Counted from the stretch's first letter, positions 1 to 8,270 are shown. The stretch: DNA of 64,000 nucleotides from JAEUJM01 sp964635055 (GCA_964635055.1 CAZWMT010000009.1:86423-150422), one strand, 5' to 3'. Numbers and translations are program-made. The notes: a model not told the origin generated them from the letters alone.

Positions 1-2
1 CC

Positions 3-419
3 CGCCAGGCGGCCAAGGGCCGCCGCACCACGGGCGGCGAGCCGGTCGAGGCGACCCCGGCCACCCGTCGGGCCGACGGCCTCCGGCGCCGGCGGCGCCT
101 GTTCTGGATGGGTGTCGTGGGCGTCGCGGTCGTGGGCATCGCCTTCCTGGGCGCCTTCCCCGCGCGCACCTACCTCCGCCAGCAGTCCGCCACCGCCCGA
201 GCCGAGTCCGACCTGCAGTCCCTCGACACCGAGATCGACGACCTGCAGACCCAGATCGACGACCTGCGGACCGACAGTGCGATCGAGGAGCGGGCCCGCG
301 AGGAGTACCACATGACCCGGCCGGGCGAGGAGCCCATCGCGCTGCTGCCCGCCGCGCCGGCCCCGGTCGAGGTCCCGTCGGGTTGGCCGTACTCGCGCCT
401 GTTCGCCGCGTCCCGCTGA
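3..419 (+). CDS. FtsB/DivIC-like septum formation initiator (5' truncated)
   Basis: The reading frame is open from the window edge, so the start lies upstream and only the last 138 codons are present. A basic stretch (RRRRR) precedes one membrane segment (GVVGVAVVGIAFLGAF). A leucine/aspartate-rich coiled coil follows (LQSLDTEIDDLQTQIDDL), then the typical ending with EERAREEYHMTRPGEEP. This is the FtsB/DivIC layout of a bitopic divisome protein. In other actinobacteria this gene lies between eno and a DUF501 gene; here the DUF501 gene is 6.3 kb further on. Confidence 0.85.
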   Translation, partial: RQAAKGRRTTGGEPVEATPATRRADGLRRRRRLFWMGVVGVAVVGIAFLGAFPARTYLRQQSATARAESDLQSLDTEIDDLQTQIDDLRTDSAIEERAREEYHMTRPGEEPIALLPAAPAPVEVPSGWPYSRLFAASR

Positions 420-435
420 GCCGACCCGCCAGCCA

Positions 436-1410
436 GTGACCATCCCGGTCGAGGCCGTGGGCCTGGTGCGCCGCTTCGGCGACATCGAGGCGGTGGCGGG
501 CGTCGACCTTCGGGTCGAGCCCGGGGAGGTGTTCGCGTTCCTGGGGCCCAACGGCGCCGGCAAGTCCACCACCGTGCGCATGCTCACCACCCTGCTCGCA
601 CCCAGTGCCGGGAGCGCCCGGGTGGCGGGCTACGACGTGGTCACCGAGGCGGCCATGGTCCGCCGCTCGATCGGCGTGGCCCTGCAGGACGCGGCCATCG
701 ACCCCCTCATGACCGGGCGCGAGCTGCTGCGCCTGCAGTCGGTGCTGTACGGCCTGCCCCGGGCCCGGGCCGACAAGCGGTCGGCCGAGTTGCTCGAGCG
801 GGTGGGACTGACCGCGGCGGCGGGCCGCCGCGTGGGCAAGTACTCGGGGGGCATGCGCCGCCGCCTCGACCTGGCCCTGTCGCTGCTGCACGAGCCCGAG
901 GTGCTGTTCCTCGACGAGCCCACCACCGGCCTCGACCCCACCAGCCGCCTCAACCTGTGGGACGAGCTGCGCTCGCTGAACATCGAGCACGGCACGACCA
1001 TCTTCCTCACCACCCAGTACCTCGAGGAGGCCGACCAGCTGGCCGGGCGCATCGCCATCATCGACGGCGGCCGGATCGTGCGCGAGGGCGAGCCGAACCG
1101 CCTGAAGGCCGATGTCGGGGCGCCCACCCTGCGCCTCGAGGTCGACCGCGCCCATCACGAGGCCGCGGCCGCGGTGCTCGAGACCTTCGGTCCGGCGCGC
1201 CCCGACCGCGCCGGGGTGCTGGCGATCGGCCTCGACGGGGGCGCCGGCGAGATGACCGCGGTGGTGCGCGCGTTGGATCACGCGTCGGTGTCCGTCCTGC
1301 ACATGGAGCTGAACGCCCCGAGCCTCGACGACGTGTTCGCCGAGGCCACCGGTCGGCGCCTCGAGGGCGCGGCGCAGGACGACGCCGACGCCGGCGCGCC
1401 CGCCACGTGA
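436..1410 (+). CDS. ABC transporter ATP-binding protein, DrrA-type
   Basis: This 324-residue ATPase should energise the two ABC-2 permeases that follow. Walker A is GPNGAGKST near residue 40, the signature is YSGGMRRRLDL, and Walker B is VLFLDEPTTGLDP followed by the H-loop region LTTQYLEEAD. The C-terminal extension of about 90 residues is typical of the daunorubicin-resistance (DrrA/CcmA) branch of drug and lipid exporters. The GTG start at 436 follows the ftsB-like stop closely. It is separated from the first permease by one base, so the three genes form an operon. The exported substrate is unknown. Confidence 0.9.
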   Translation: MTIPVEAVGLVRRFGDIEAVAGVDLRVEPGEVFAFLGPNGAGKSTTVRMLTTLLAPSAGSARVAGYDVVTEAAMVRRSIGVALQDAAIDPLMTGRELLRLQSVLYGLPRARADKRSAELLERVGLTAAAGRRVGKYSGGMRRRLDLALSLLHEPEVLFLDEPTTGLDPTSRLNLWDELRSLNIEHGTTIFLTTQYLEEADQLAGRIAIIDGGRIVREGEPNRLKADVGAPTLRLEVDRAHHEAAAAVLETFGPARPDRAGVLAIGLDGGAGEMTAVVRALDHASVSVLHMELNAPSLDDVFAEATGRRLEGAAQDDADAGAPAT

Positions 1411-1411
1411 G

Positions 1412-2251
1412 GTGACCACGGCCTCCGCCGATCACGGCGCCACCCTGACCGCGGCCGGCGACACCATGCGTGAGCTCCGGCCGCTGGCCCAGGCGCGGGC
1501 CCTGGCCGGTCGCTCGGTTCGCTCGACGCTGCGCCAGCCCGAGATGTGGCTGCCGTCGATGATCTTCCCCCTGATGATCGCGGCGGTGAACAACTCGGCC
1601 ATGGCCCGTGCGGTGAACCTGCCGGGATTCCCGCCGGTCGACTCGGTCCTGCAGTTCCTCCTCCCGGCCACCATCGTCCAGGGCGTGATGTTCGGTGCCA
1701 TCTCGGGCGGCTCGGACCTCGCGCTCGACATCGAGAACGGCTTCTTCGAGCGTCTGCTGGCGTCACCCGTGGCCCGTCCGGCCATCCTGATCGGCCGCCT
1801 GTCCGGTGGCGCCGTGCTGGGCGCCTGCCAGACCGTGATCTTCGTGATCGTGTTCCGGATCTTCGGCGCGCAGGTCGACGGGGGTGTTCCCGGTGTGCTG
1901 GTCCTCATGGCCATGGCGGTCCTGGTGACCCTGATGATCGGTGGCATCACCGCCGCGGTCGGCATCCGCACGGGCCAGCAGGAGTCGGTCGACGCGGCCT
2001 TCCCGCTGGTCTTCATCATGTTGTTCATGAGCTCGGCGTTCTTCCCCACCGCGCTGATGAGCGGGTGGTTCCAGTCGGTCTCCGAGCACAACCCGCTGTC
2101 GTGGATGATCGACGGGGCCCGCTACCAGGTGATCGTCGGGTTCAGCTGGTCCGAGGCGGTGCCGGCGGTCGTCGTGCCCGCGGTGCTCTCGGTGTTCACG
2201 ATCGCGCTGGCCATCCGCCAGATGCGCAAGCGCCTGGAGCGGGACTCGTGA
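1412..2251 (+). CDS. ABC-2 type transporter permease
   Basis: A 279-residue membrane protein with about six hydrophobic segments and the ABC-2 permease pattern, including the DIENGFFERLLASPV cytoplasmic motif. The GTG start lies one base after the ATPase stop. Its stop overlaps the start of the second permease (GTGA), which indicates translational coupling. Together with the next gene it should form a heterodimeric channel of a DrrAB-like exporter. The substrate cannot be told from sequence. Confidence 0.87.
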   Translation: MTTASADHGATLTAAGDTMRELRPLAQARALAGRSVRSTLRQPEMWLPSMIFPLMIAAVNNSAMARAVNLPGFPPVDSVLQFLLPATIVQGVMFGAISGGSDLALDIENGFFERLLASPVARPAILIGRLSGGAVLGACQTVIFVIVFRIFGAQVDGGVPGVLVLMAMAVLVTLMIGGITAAVGIRTGQQESVDAAFPLVFIMLFMSSAFFPTALMSGWFQSVSEHNPLSWMIDGARYQVIVGFSWSEAVPAVVVPAVLSVFTIALAIRQMRKRLERDS

Positions 2252-3084
2252 CCGCGGCAGCGGTGCCGGCGGGCGGCGGGCACACCGCTCCGACGGGCGC
2301 GGATCACACCGCTCCGGGGGGCACGGTCATCGGCGTGGCGCGGGGCCTGGCCCAGCGGAGCCTGGTGAACATCATCCGCACGCCCTCGGCCGTCGTGCCC
2401 ACCATCGCCATGCCGCTGTTCTTCATCGTGGCGTTCAGCGGGGCGTTCAGCGCCCTCACCGAGATCCCCGGTTTCCCCACCGACAACGCGCTCAACTGGT
2501 TCATGCCGTGGGCGATCATGCAGGGCGCCGCATTCGCGGGCATGGGCATCTGCTTCGGCGTGGCCCGCGACCTCGAGAACGGCTTCTACGACCGCCTGCT
2601 CATGGCGCCCACGCACCGGTCGGGGCTCATCCTCGGGCCGTTGGCGGCTGCGGTGGTCCGGGTGCTGTTGCCGGTCACGACGGTGTCGGCGGTGGGCTTC
2701 CTCGCCGGCGCCCGGCTCACCGACGGCCTGTTCGGGATGGTGACGCTGCTCGTGGCCGCCGAGGGCTTCGCCCTGGTCGCCGGCCTCTGGGGACTGGGCG
2801 TGGTCTACCGTGTGCGCAACCAGAAGTCGAGTGCCCTGATCCAGGTGGGCATCTTCGTGACGATGTTCCTCTCGATCGGCCAGGCGCCGGTGGCGCTGAT
2901 GGAGGGATGGCTCAGCCACGTGGCCCGCCTGAACCCGTTGACCTACGTGCTGAACATGGCCAGGGCGGGGTTCCTGGGGCCGATCACGTGGGGTGTGATC
3001 TGGCCCGGCCTGCTGTCCATCGCCGGTGGGCTGGTGGTGTTCGGCGCCTGGGCGGCCACCGGTTTCCGCCGCATGCTCCACTGA
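2248..3084 (+). CDS. ABC-2 type transporter permease (second subunit)
   Basis: A 278-residue paralogue of the preceding permease. It carries the matching cytoplasmic motif DLENGFYDRLLMAPTHRSG and six predicted membrane segments. The GTG start at 2248 overlaps the previous stop by four bases; the frame is open further upstream but only shadows the first permease. The N-terminus has a short glycine/threonine-rich tail before the first helix. With the ATPase at 436 and the permease at 1412 it completes an exporter. Confidence 0.86.
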   Translation: MTAAAVPAGGGHTAPTGADHTAPGGTVIGVARGLAQRSLVNIIRTPSAVVPTIAMPLFFIVAFSGAFSALTEIPGFPTDNALNWFMPWAIMQGAAFAGMGICFGVARDLENGFYDRLLMAPTHRSGLILGPLAAAVVRVLLPVTTVSAVGFLAGARLTDGLFGMVTLLVAAEGFALVAGLWGLGVVYRVRNQKSSALIQVGIFVTMFLSIGQAPVALMEGWLSHVARLNPLTYVLNMARAGFLGPITWGVIWPGLLSIAGGLVVFGAWAATGFRRMLH

Positions 3085-3103
3085 CCTGACAGGATCTGTG
3101 CCC

Positions 3104-3628
3104 ATGCAGGTGACGATGACGGTGAACGGCGTGGAGCAGCGCCACGAGGTCGAGCCTCGCCTGCTCCTGGTGCAGTACCTCCGCGAGGTGCTGGGACTGA
3201 CGGGCACGAACGTGGGCTGCGACACGTCGTCGTGCGGCGCCTGCACCGTGCTGCTCGACGGCGAGTCGGTGAAGTCGTGCACGGTGCTGGCCGTGCAGGC
3301 CGACCAGACGGCGATCACGACCATCGAGGGATTGGCCCCTGCGAGCGGGCACCTGCACCCCATGCAGCAGGCCTTCCAGGAGCAGCACGGGCTGCAGTGC
3401 GGGTACTGCACGCCAGGCATGGTGCTGGCCGCGGTGTCGTTGCTGGCGGAGGTGCCCCGGCCGACCGAGCGCGAGGTGCGCGAAGGCCTCGAGGGCAACC
3501 TGTGTCGCTGCACCGGCTACCACAACATCGTCAAGGCGGTGCTGGCCGCCTCGGGTCAGTCCGTTGCGCTGGTCGGCGCCGGCCCCGCTCCGCCGCCCGA
3601 TGCCGCGGGGGCGGGGGGCGGCGCATGA
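3104..3628 (+). CDS. (2Fe-2S)-binding small subunit of a CODH/xanthine-oxidase-family molybdoenzyme
   Basis: A 174-residue protein with the two [2Fe-2S] domains of CoxS/XdhC-type subunits. The plant-ferredoxin-type N-domain carries CDTSSCGACTVLLDG with a further Cys at KSC. The helical C-domain carries QCGYCTPGM and GNLCRCTGYHNI. It transfers electrons from a molybdopterin large subunit to the FAD subunit. The ATG at 3104 was chosen because upstream in-frame codons overlap the permease. It overlaps the FAD subunit by four bases. No large subunit is encoded in the window, so the substrate (CO, purine, aldehyde or other) cannot be assigned. Confidence 0.92.
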   Translation: MQVTMTVNGVEQRHEVEPRLLLVQYLREVLGLTGTNVGCDTSSCGACTVLLDGESVKSCTVLAVQADQTAITTIEGLAPASGHLHPMQQAFQEQHGLQCGYCTPGMVLAAVSLLAEVPRPTEREVREGLEGNLCRCTGYHNIVKAVLAASGQSVALVGAGPAPPPDAAGAGGGA

Positions 3629-4461
3629 TCCCGGTCGCGTTCGAGTACGAGCGGGCGGCCACGGTGGAGGCGGCGCTCGACCTGCTCGGTGAGCACGGCG
3701 ACGAGGCCAAGCTGATCGCCGGCGGCCATTCGCTGCTGCCGCTCATGAAGCTGCGGTTGGCCACCCCCGCGGTGCTGATCGACATCGCCCGGGTGGCCGG
3801 GCTGAGCTACATCCGCGAAGACGGCGACGAGATCGCGATCGGCGCGCTCACCCGCCACCACGACGTGAACACCAGCCCCCTGCTGGCCCGTGAGGTGCCG
3901 CTGCTGGCCCACGCCGCCGGTCAGGTCGGCGACCCCCAGGTGCGTCACCGCGGCACGCTGGGCGGCTCGTTGGTGCACGGCGACCCGGCCTCCGATCTGC
4001 CCGCCGTCCTGCTGGCGCTGGGAGGCAGCGTGGTTGTGGTCGGCCCCGGCGGTGAGCGCCGCATCCCGGCATCCGACCTCTTCACGGGGTTCCTCGAGAC
4101 CGCCGTCGGTGACGACGAGCTGCTCACCGAGGTGCGGGTGCCCCGGGTGCCCGGCGTCGGCTGGTCGTTTCAGAAGTTCACCCAGCGGGCGGGCGACTGG
4201 GCCATCGTGGGCGTGGCCGCCCTCGCCGGGGGGGCGGACGCGCCCGTCCCGCCCGGTGTGGCCCTGGTGAACATGGCCGCCACACCCCTGCGGGCCGAGG
4301 CGGTCGAACGGGCGTTGCGGGGCGGTGCCGACGCCGCCGAGGCGGCTGCGGTCGCGGCCGAGGGCACCGAGCCGCCGGCCGACCTGCACGCCAGCATCGA
4401 GTTCCGCGAGCACCTGGCCCGGGTGCTGGTCCGCCGCGCGCTGGTCGAGGCGGGCCGCTGA
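3625..4461 (+). CDS. FAD-binding medium subunit of a CODH/xanthine-oxidase-family molybdoenzyme
   Basis: A 278-residue CoxM-like flavoprotein. The FAD-binding motifs are AGGHSLLPLMKLR near residue 31 and RGTLGGSLVHGDPASDLP near residue 110. A CO-dehydrogenase FAD C-terminal domain follows. The ATG overlaps the TGA of the 2Fe-2S subunit (ATGA). The cluster normally continues with a molybdopterin-binding large subunit, but here the next gene lies on the other strand. A MocA-like gene that could serve such an enzyme lies 1.7 kb downstream. Confidence 0.92.
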   Translation: MIPVAFEYERAATVEAALDLLGEHGDEAKLIAGGHSLLPLMKLRLATPAVLIDIARVAGLSYIREDGDEIAIGALTRHHDVNTSPLLAREVPLLAHAAGQVGDPQVRHRGTLGGSLVHGDPASDLPAVLLALGGSVVVVGPGGERRIPASDLFTGFLETAVGDDELLTEVRVPRVPGVGWSFQKFTQRAGDWAIVGVAALAGGADAPVPPGVALVNMAATPLRAEAVERALRGGADAAEAAAVAAEGTEPPADLHASIEFREHLARVLVRRALVEAGR

Positions 4462-4508
4462 CCCCGCACCCCTGCCTCTGATCCTCACCCAGGGCCCCCT
4501 GACGTCTG

Positions 4509-4549
4509 CCTCTGCCATCGAGCCTGACCTCTGGGCTCGTGGGCAGAGG
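4509..4549. terminator. Bidirectional hairpin between convergent genes
   Basis: Two nested inverted repeats, CCTCTGCC/GGCAGAGG outside and CGAGCC/GGCTCG inside, form a long stem in the 96-bp gap between the convergent FAD-subunit gene and the Dabb gene. There is no T-tract, as is usual in high-GC actinobacteria. Confidence 0.6.
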
Positions 4550-4557
4550 GCGGCCCG

Positions 4558-4866
4558 TCAGTCGCCGGTGCGGTCGACCTCGTACTGGAGGGCGGCGCGC
4601 TGGGCCAGGATGGGCTTGATCAGCGTGGCGATGATGTGCTGGTGGCTGGGGTGGTCGCGGTACGCCTCGTAGTCGGCGACCGACGCGAAGTCGGCGATCA
4701 CCGAGAGGCTGGCGTTCCCGTCGGCCAGCCCCAGGTCGGTGCCCAACCGGTACCGGGCGATCTGTTGGATCTCGTCGGGCAACGCCGACAGCGCCGCCAG
4801 CACCTCGTCCTGCTGCGCGGGTGTGGCCTCGGCGGTCCAGCGCAGCAGCACGACGTGGCGGATCAC
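4558..4866 (-). CDS. Dabb (stress-responsive A/B-barrel) domain protein
   Basis: A 102-residue dimeric alpha-beta-barrel protein. It begins IRHVVLLRW, the typical first strand and conserved His of Dabb proteins, and contains the motif DYEAYRDHPSHQ. The GTG at 4866 overlaps the stop of the upstream SDR gene (GTGA), so both are co-transcribed. Upstream in-frame codons lie within the SDR. Dabb proteins occur as small enzymes or stress proteins. No specific reaction can be assigned, but coupling to an SDR suggests metabolism. Confidence 0.87.
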   Translation of the reverse strand: MIRHVVLLRWTAEATPAQQDEVLAALSALPDEIQQIARYRLGTDLGLADGNASLSVIADFASVADYEAYRDHPSHQHIIATLIKPILAQRAALQYEVDRTGD

Positions 4867-5606
4867 TGGAGGGCCCCCACGACGCCGCCCTCGATGGGGA
4901 TGGCCGAGCCCGTGATGAACCGGGCCTGCTCGCCACACAGGAACGCGACCAGTGCGCCGAAGTCGTCCGGATCGCCCACGAACCCGACCGGGATCTGGCG
5001 GGCCATCGTGTCGAGGTCGGAGCCCAGGTGGGCGAGGCGGTCGGTGGCGTGCATGCCGGGTTGCACCGAGTTGACGGTGACGCCGTCACCCGCCACCTCC
5101 TGGGCCAGCACCTTCAAGAAGGCGGTCGCGCCGGCCCTCGCCGTGCTGGAGGCGATGAGCCGCCCGATCGGCTGGCGGGCCCCGACCGACGTGATGGCCA
5201 CCACCCGCCCCCACCCGCGTTCCTGCATGGCGGGCACGGCGGCCTGGCACAGCGCCACGGTGGACAGCAGGTTGAGGCGGAGGGCCTCCTCGTAGCCGGC
5301 GAGGTCGGTGGAGGCGAACGTGCCCCCGGGGGGGCCGCCCGCGTTGGCCACCAGGATGTCGACCGGGCCGAGCCGCTCGGACGCCTCACCGATGAACGCC
5401 GTGGCTTCCTCGGGCACGCTGACGTCGGCGACGATGGTCAGGGGGTCGCCCTCCACGGTGGCCGCCGCCCGGGCCAGTCGATCGGCGTCGCGGCCACAGA
5501 TGGCCACCCTGACCCCCTCGGCAGCCAGCGCGCGGGCGCTGGCCAGGCCGAGGCCCGACGAGGCGGCGGCGACGGCGGCGGTGCGCCCGCACAGTCCGAG
5601 ATCCAT
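4863..5606 (-). CDS. SDR family oxidoreductase, BKR-like with altered active site
   Basis: A 247-residue short-chain dehydrogenase with a Rossmann fold (AAASSGLGLASARALA near residue 12, NAG at LVANAGGP). The canonical YxxxK is missing: the region reads SSTARAG, so Tyr is Ser and Lys is Arg. This matches the known SDR subgroup annotated as 3-oxoacyl-ACP-reductase-like with an imperfect catalytic tetrad, so it is probably family-specific rather than decay. It shares an operon with the Dabb gene and is divergent from the DUF1707 gene, whose ATG is 24 bp away. Confidence 0.88.
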   Translation of the reverse strand: MDLGLCGRTAAVAAASSGLGLASARALAAEGVRVAICGRDADRLARAAATVEGDPLTIVADVSVPEEATAFIGEASERLGPVDILVANAGGPPGGTFASTDLAGYEEALRLNLLSTVALCQAAVPAMQERGWGRVVAITSVGARQPIGRLIASSTARAGATAFLKVLAQEVAGDGVTVNSVQPGMHATDRLAHLGSDLDTMARQIPVGFVGDPDDFGALVAFLCGEQARFITGSAIPIEGGVVGALQ

Positions 5607-5630
5607 GGCCCAGACCGTACCCTTGGCGGC

Positions 5631-6182
5631 ATGCCCGCCCCGGACGAGCTCATCGGCGACCTCGAGCGCCAGCACGAGATCGAGCGACTGCGGCAGTGCA
5701 CGTCGGATGGTCGGCTCACGCTGGACGAGTTCGCCGAGCGGGTCGCCGACGTGTACGCCGCCCGCACGGTCGCCGAGCTCACCCGACCCACCGCCGACCT
5801 GCCGGCACTCGTCCTGCCGCCGCCGCTGCCGGCCAGAACCACGGCGGTGGGTGTGTTGAGCGGCGCCCGCCGGTGTGGCCGCTGGCGCCCGGCCCGCACG
5901 TTCGACGCCGTGGCCGTCTTCGGCAGCGCCCAGATCGACCTGTGCGACGCACAGGTCGACGGCGACCTCGACATCCGGGCCTGGGCCGTGTTCGGCGGCG
6001 TCGAGGTGCTCGTGCCCGAGGGCGTGCACGTCGAGCTGGGCGGGTTCGCGGTGCTCGGCGGCCGGGACTACCGGGTGCGCACGGCGCCGTTGCGGCCCGG
6101 CGTGCCGGTGGTGCGGGTGCACTGCCGCGCGGTGCTCGGTGGGGTCACCGTGCGCACCAAGCGCTTCAGCGCTCGCCGTTGA
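5631..6182 (+). CDS. DUF1707 domain protein with LiaF-like C-terminal region
   Basis: A 183-residue cytoplasmic protein. The N-terminal 55 residues match the DUF1707 helical module (RLRQCTSDGRLTLDEFAERVADVYAAR, then a DLP ending). The C-terminal half is a beta-rich repeat with GAxR and VFGG/VLGG turns, as in LiaF/DUF2154-type beta-helices. No membrane segment is seen, although many relatives carry one. Actinobacteria have many such proteins of unknown function, probably linked to envelope or stress signalling. Confidence 0.8.
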   Translation: MPAPDELIGDLERQHEIERLRQCTSDGRLTLDEFAERVADVYAARTVAELTRPTADLPALVLPPPLPARTTAVGVLSGARRCGRWRPARTFDAVAVFGSAQIDLCDAQVDGDLDIRAWAVFGGVEVLVPEGVHVELGGFAVLGGRDYRVRTAPLRPGVPVVRVHCRAVLGGVTVRTKRFSARR

Positions 6183-6187
6183 CGGTC

Positions 6188-6769
6188 GTGGCGCCTCTCG
6201 ACGCCGGCGCGCCCACGACGGCGGCTGTCGTGCTGGCCGCCGGCACGGGCTCGCGGTTCGCCGGCAGCGCCCCGAAGCTGCTCTTCCACTTCCGGGGCCG
6301 TCCCCTCGCGGCCTGGGCCCTCGAGTCCGCCGCCGCGGCGGCACTGGACGAGCTCATCGTGGTGGTGGGCCAGGTCGATCTCGGCCCGGTGCTCCCGGAG
6401 GGGGCCCACATCGTGGCGAACCCCCGACCCGAGGCCGGCCAGGCCACCTCACTGGCGTGCGCGATCGATGCGGCGGCGGGGTCGGGCCATGGCGCCGTGG
6501 TGGTGGGCCTGGCCGACCAGCCGGGCGTGCCGGCCGACGCGTGGCGACTCGTCGCCGCCTCCGGAGCCCCGGTGGCCACGGCCGTCTTCGGGGGCCGACG
6601 CTGCCCGCCGGTCCGGTTGGACCGGTCGATCTGGCCGCTGCTGCCCCGCAGCGGCGACGAGGGCGCCCGGCGCTTGATGCGTGAGCGGCCCGACCTGGTG
6701 GCGGAGATACCGTGCCCAGGCGACCCGGGCGACGTGGACACGGTGGAGGACCTCGAACGATGGAGCTGA
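6188..6769 (+). CDS. MobA/MocA-like nucleotidyltransferase
   Basis: A GT-A-fold nucleotidyltransferase with the signature VLAAGTGSRF followed by PKLL, plus ADQPG around residue 110, as in MocA (molybdenum cofactor cytidylyltransferase). The start is uncertain: GTG 6188 (193 residues) is used here, but a TTG at 6179 overlapping the previous TGA would also work. A role in making the MCD-type cofactor for CODH/xanthine-oxidase enzymes fits the 2Fe-2S and FAD subunits at 3.1-4.5 kb. That link is inferred from proximity and family. Confidence 0.82.
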   Translation: MAPLDAGAPTTAAVVLAAGTGSRFAGSAPKLLFHFRGRPLAAWALESAAAAALDELIVVVGQVDLGPVLPEGAHIVANPRPEAGQATSLACAIDAAAGSGHGAVVVGLADQPGVPADAWRLVAASGAPVATAVFGGRRCPPVRLDRSIWPLLPRSGDEGARRLMRERPDLVAEIPCPGDPGDVDTVEDLERWS

Positions 6770-7374
6770 CCGAGCAGCCGGCCACGGCGAGCGTCGCCGA
6801 CCTGCTGGGTCGGGAGCCGCAGGGCGCGTACGAGGTGGTCGTCACCGACGCGTCCGGCGCACCGGTCGTCATCCGCAACGCCCCGCTGCTCGACGACGGC
6901 ACCCCGATGCCCACGCGCTACTGGCTGGTGGGTGCCCGGGAGCGCGTCGCGATCGGACGGATCGAGGCCGACCGCGGCGTCCGCCGGGCCGAGGCCGAGG
7001 TCGACCCGGCCGCCCTCGCCGACGCCCACGATCGCTACGCGGCCGAGCGTGACGCGGCGCTGCCCGCCGACCACCGGGGTCCCCGCCCCTCGGGTGGGGT
7101 GGGAGGCACCCGTACCGGGGTGAAGTGCCTGCACGCCCACTACGCCTGGCACCTCGCCGGCGGCGACGACCCGGTCGGCCGCTGGGTGGCCGCCCACCTC
7201 GCCGGCGCCGCCCCGACGGAGCCGCTCGAGCGCGAATCGGATGCCGAAGGCGCTCCTGTCGCAGTTGGCGCAGGTGCGGCCATCGGGGCGACGTGGCGGA
7301 GCGGAGCGGAGCCGCTCGAGCGCGAACCGGATGCCGAAGGCGCTCCGACGAAGGAGGAGCCAGTGTGGACGTGA
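6760..7374 (+). CDS. DUF501 domain protein with a repeat-encoded C-terminal tail
   Basis: A 204-residue protein. Residues 1 to about 150 match DUF501, including VADLLGREPQGAYEVVV, MPTRYWLVG and GVKCLHAHYAWHLAGG. Function is unknown, but the family is conserved next to ftsB and ppx in actinobacteria. The last 50 residues are different: they are encoded by two copies of a dispersed intergenic repeat and contain EPLERESDAEGAP and EPLEREPDAEGAP. The gene overlaps the MocA-like gene upstream and Ppx downstream. Confidence 0.87.
   Translation: MELTEQPATASVADLLGREPQGAYEVVVTDASGAPVVIRNAPLLDDGTPMPTRYWLVGARERVAIGRIEADRGVRRAEAEVDPAALADAHDRYAAERDAALPADHRGPRPSGGVGGTRTGVKCLHAHYAWHLAGGDDPVGRWVAAHLAGAAPTEPLERESDAEGAPVAVGAGAAIGATWRSGAEPLEREPDAEGAPTKEEPVWT
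7216..7367 (+). repeat. Dispersed repeat, two copies inside the DUF501 3' end
   Basis: Two related units (7216-7260 and 7309-7367) share GGAGCCGCTCGAGCGCGAA and CGGATGCCGAAGGCGCTCC. The second unit ends with AAGGAGGAGCCAGTG, which provides the Shine-Dalgarno and GTG start for the ppx gene. Related units occur at 31659, 39980 and, in inverse orientation, three times at 62695. Confidence 0.7.
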
Positions 7375-8270
7375 TCGCGGCCATCGATTGCGGCACGAAT
7401 TCCACGCGCCTGCTCGTCAGCGGTGGCGACGGCCGTCCCGTCGAGCGCCTGATGGAGATCACCCGGCTCGGGCAGGGGGTCGACGCCGTCGGCGAACTGG
7501 CGCCGGACGCGATCGAGCGCACGGTCGACACCCTCGGCCGGTACCGGCAGGTCATGGACCGCCACGGGGTGACGCGCGTGCGCATCACGGCCACGTCGGC
7601 GGCGCGCGACGCGGCGAACCGCGATGCGTTCTTCGACGCCGCCGAGGCCATCGTCGGTGCCCGCCCCGAGTTGCTCACGGGTGCGCAGGAGGCCGAGCTG
7701 TCGTTCCGAGGTGCCACCGCCGAGCTCGATCCGGTCGACGGGCCCTTCCTGGTGGTGGACATCGGAGGGGGGTCGTCGGAGTTCGCGGTGGGGTCGTCTC
7801 GATGTGAGGCGGCGCTGTCGCTCGACATGGGCTGTGTCCGTCTCACCGAGAAGTACCTGCACGCCGACCCGCCCACCGCCTACGAGCTCAGTGCCTGCCT
7901 GTCGGTCGTGTCCGCGCACCTCGACGACCTCGAGCGCGAGATCCCTGCCGTGCGCTCGGTGCGCCGGTTCGTGGGTCTGGCGGGGACGGTCACGACCGTG
8001 GCCGCGGTCGAGCAGGGCCTGGTCACCTACGACCGCGATGCCATCCACCACTTCACCCTCACGCGCGACGCCGCCGAGGATGTGTTTCGCACGCTGGCCA
8101 CCGAGACCGTGGCGCAGCGGCGCGAGAATCCGGGTATGGAGGCTCAGCGCGCCGATGTGATCGTCGGCGGATGCTGTGTGCTGGTGGCCGTGATGCGCCG
8201 CTTCGGCTTCGACGAGTGCCTGGTGTCGGAGGCCGACATTCTCGACGGGCTCGTCCTGAGCTTACGATGA
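7365..8270 (+). CDS. Ppx/GppA-family exopolyphosphatase
   Basis: A 301-residue ASKHA-fold phosphatase that would hydrolyse polyphosphate or (p)ppGpp in the cytosol. Motifs are AAIDCGTNSTRLLV at the N-terminus, TATSAARDAAN, GAQEAELSF, DIGGGSSEF and GLAGTVTTVAAV, all characteristic of Ppx/GppA. The length is that of the short actinobacterial Ppx without a C-terminal HD-like domain. The GTG at 7365 follows a perfect AAGGAGG; a second in-frame GTG lies six bases on. It overlaps the DUF501 stop by ten bases. Confidence 0.93.
   Translation: MDVIAAIDCGTNSTRLLVSGGDGRPVERLMEITRLGQGVDAVGELAPDAIERTVDTLGRYRQVMDRHGVTRVRITATSAARDAANRDAFFDAAEAIVGARPELLTGAQEAELSFRGATAELDPVDGPFLVVDIGGGSSEFAVGSSRCEAALSLDMGCVRLTEKYLHADPPTAYELSACLSVVSAHLDDLEREIPAVRSVRRFVGLAGTVTTVAAVEQGLVTYDRDAIHHFTLTRDAAEDVFRTLATETVAQRRENPGMEAQRADVIVGGCCVLVAVMRRFGFDECLVSEADILDGLVLSLR

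Noticed and set aside
4863..5606. Inactive SDR because YxxxK is missing
   Set aside because: A whole SDR subgroup (BKR-like) has this altered motif, so it is more likely a family trait than decay.
4821..5630. N-terminal extension of the DUF1707 protein
   Set aside because: The extension is antisense to the SDR; the DUF1707 domain begins right after the ATG at 5631.
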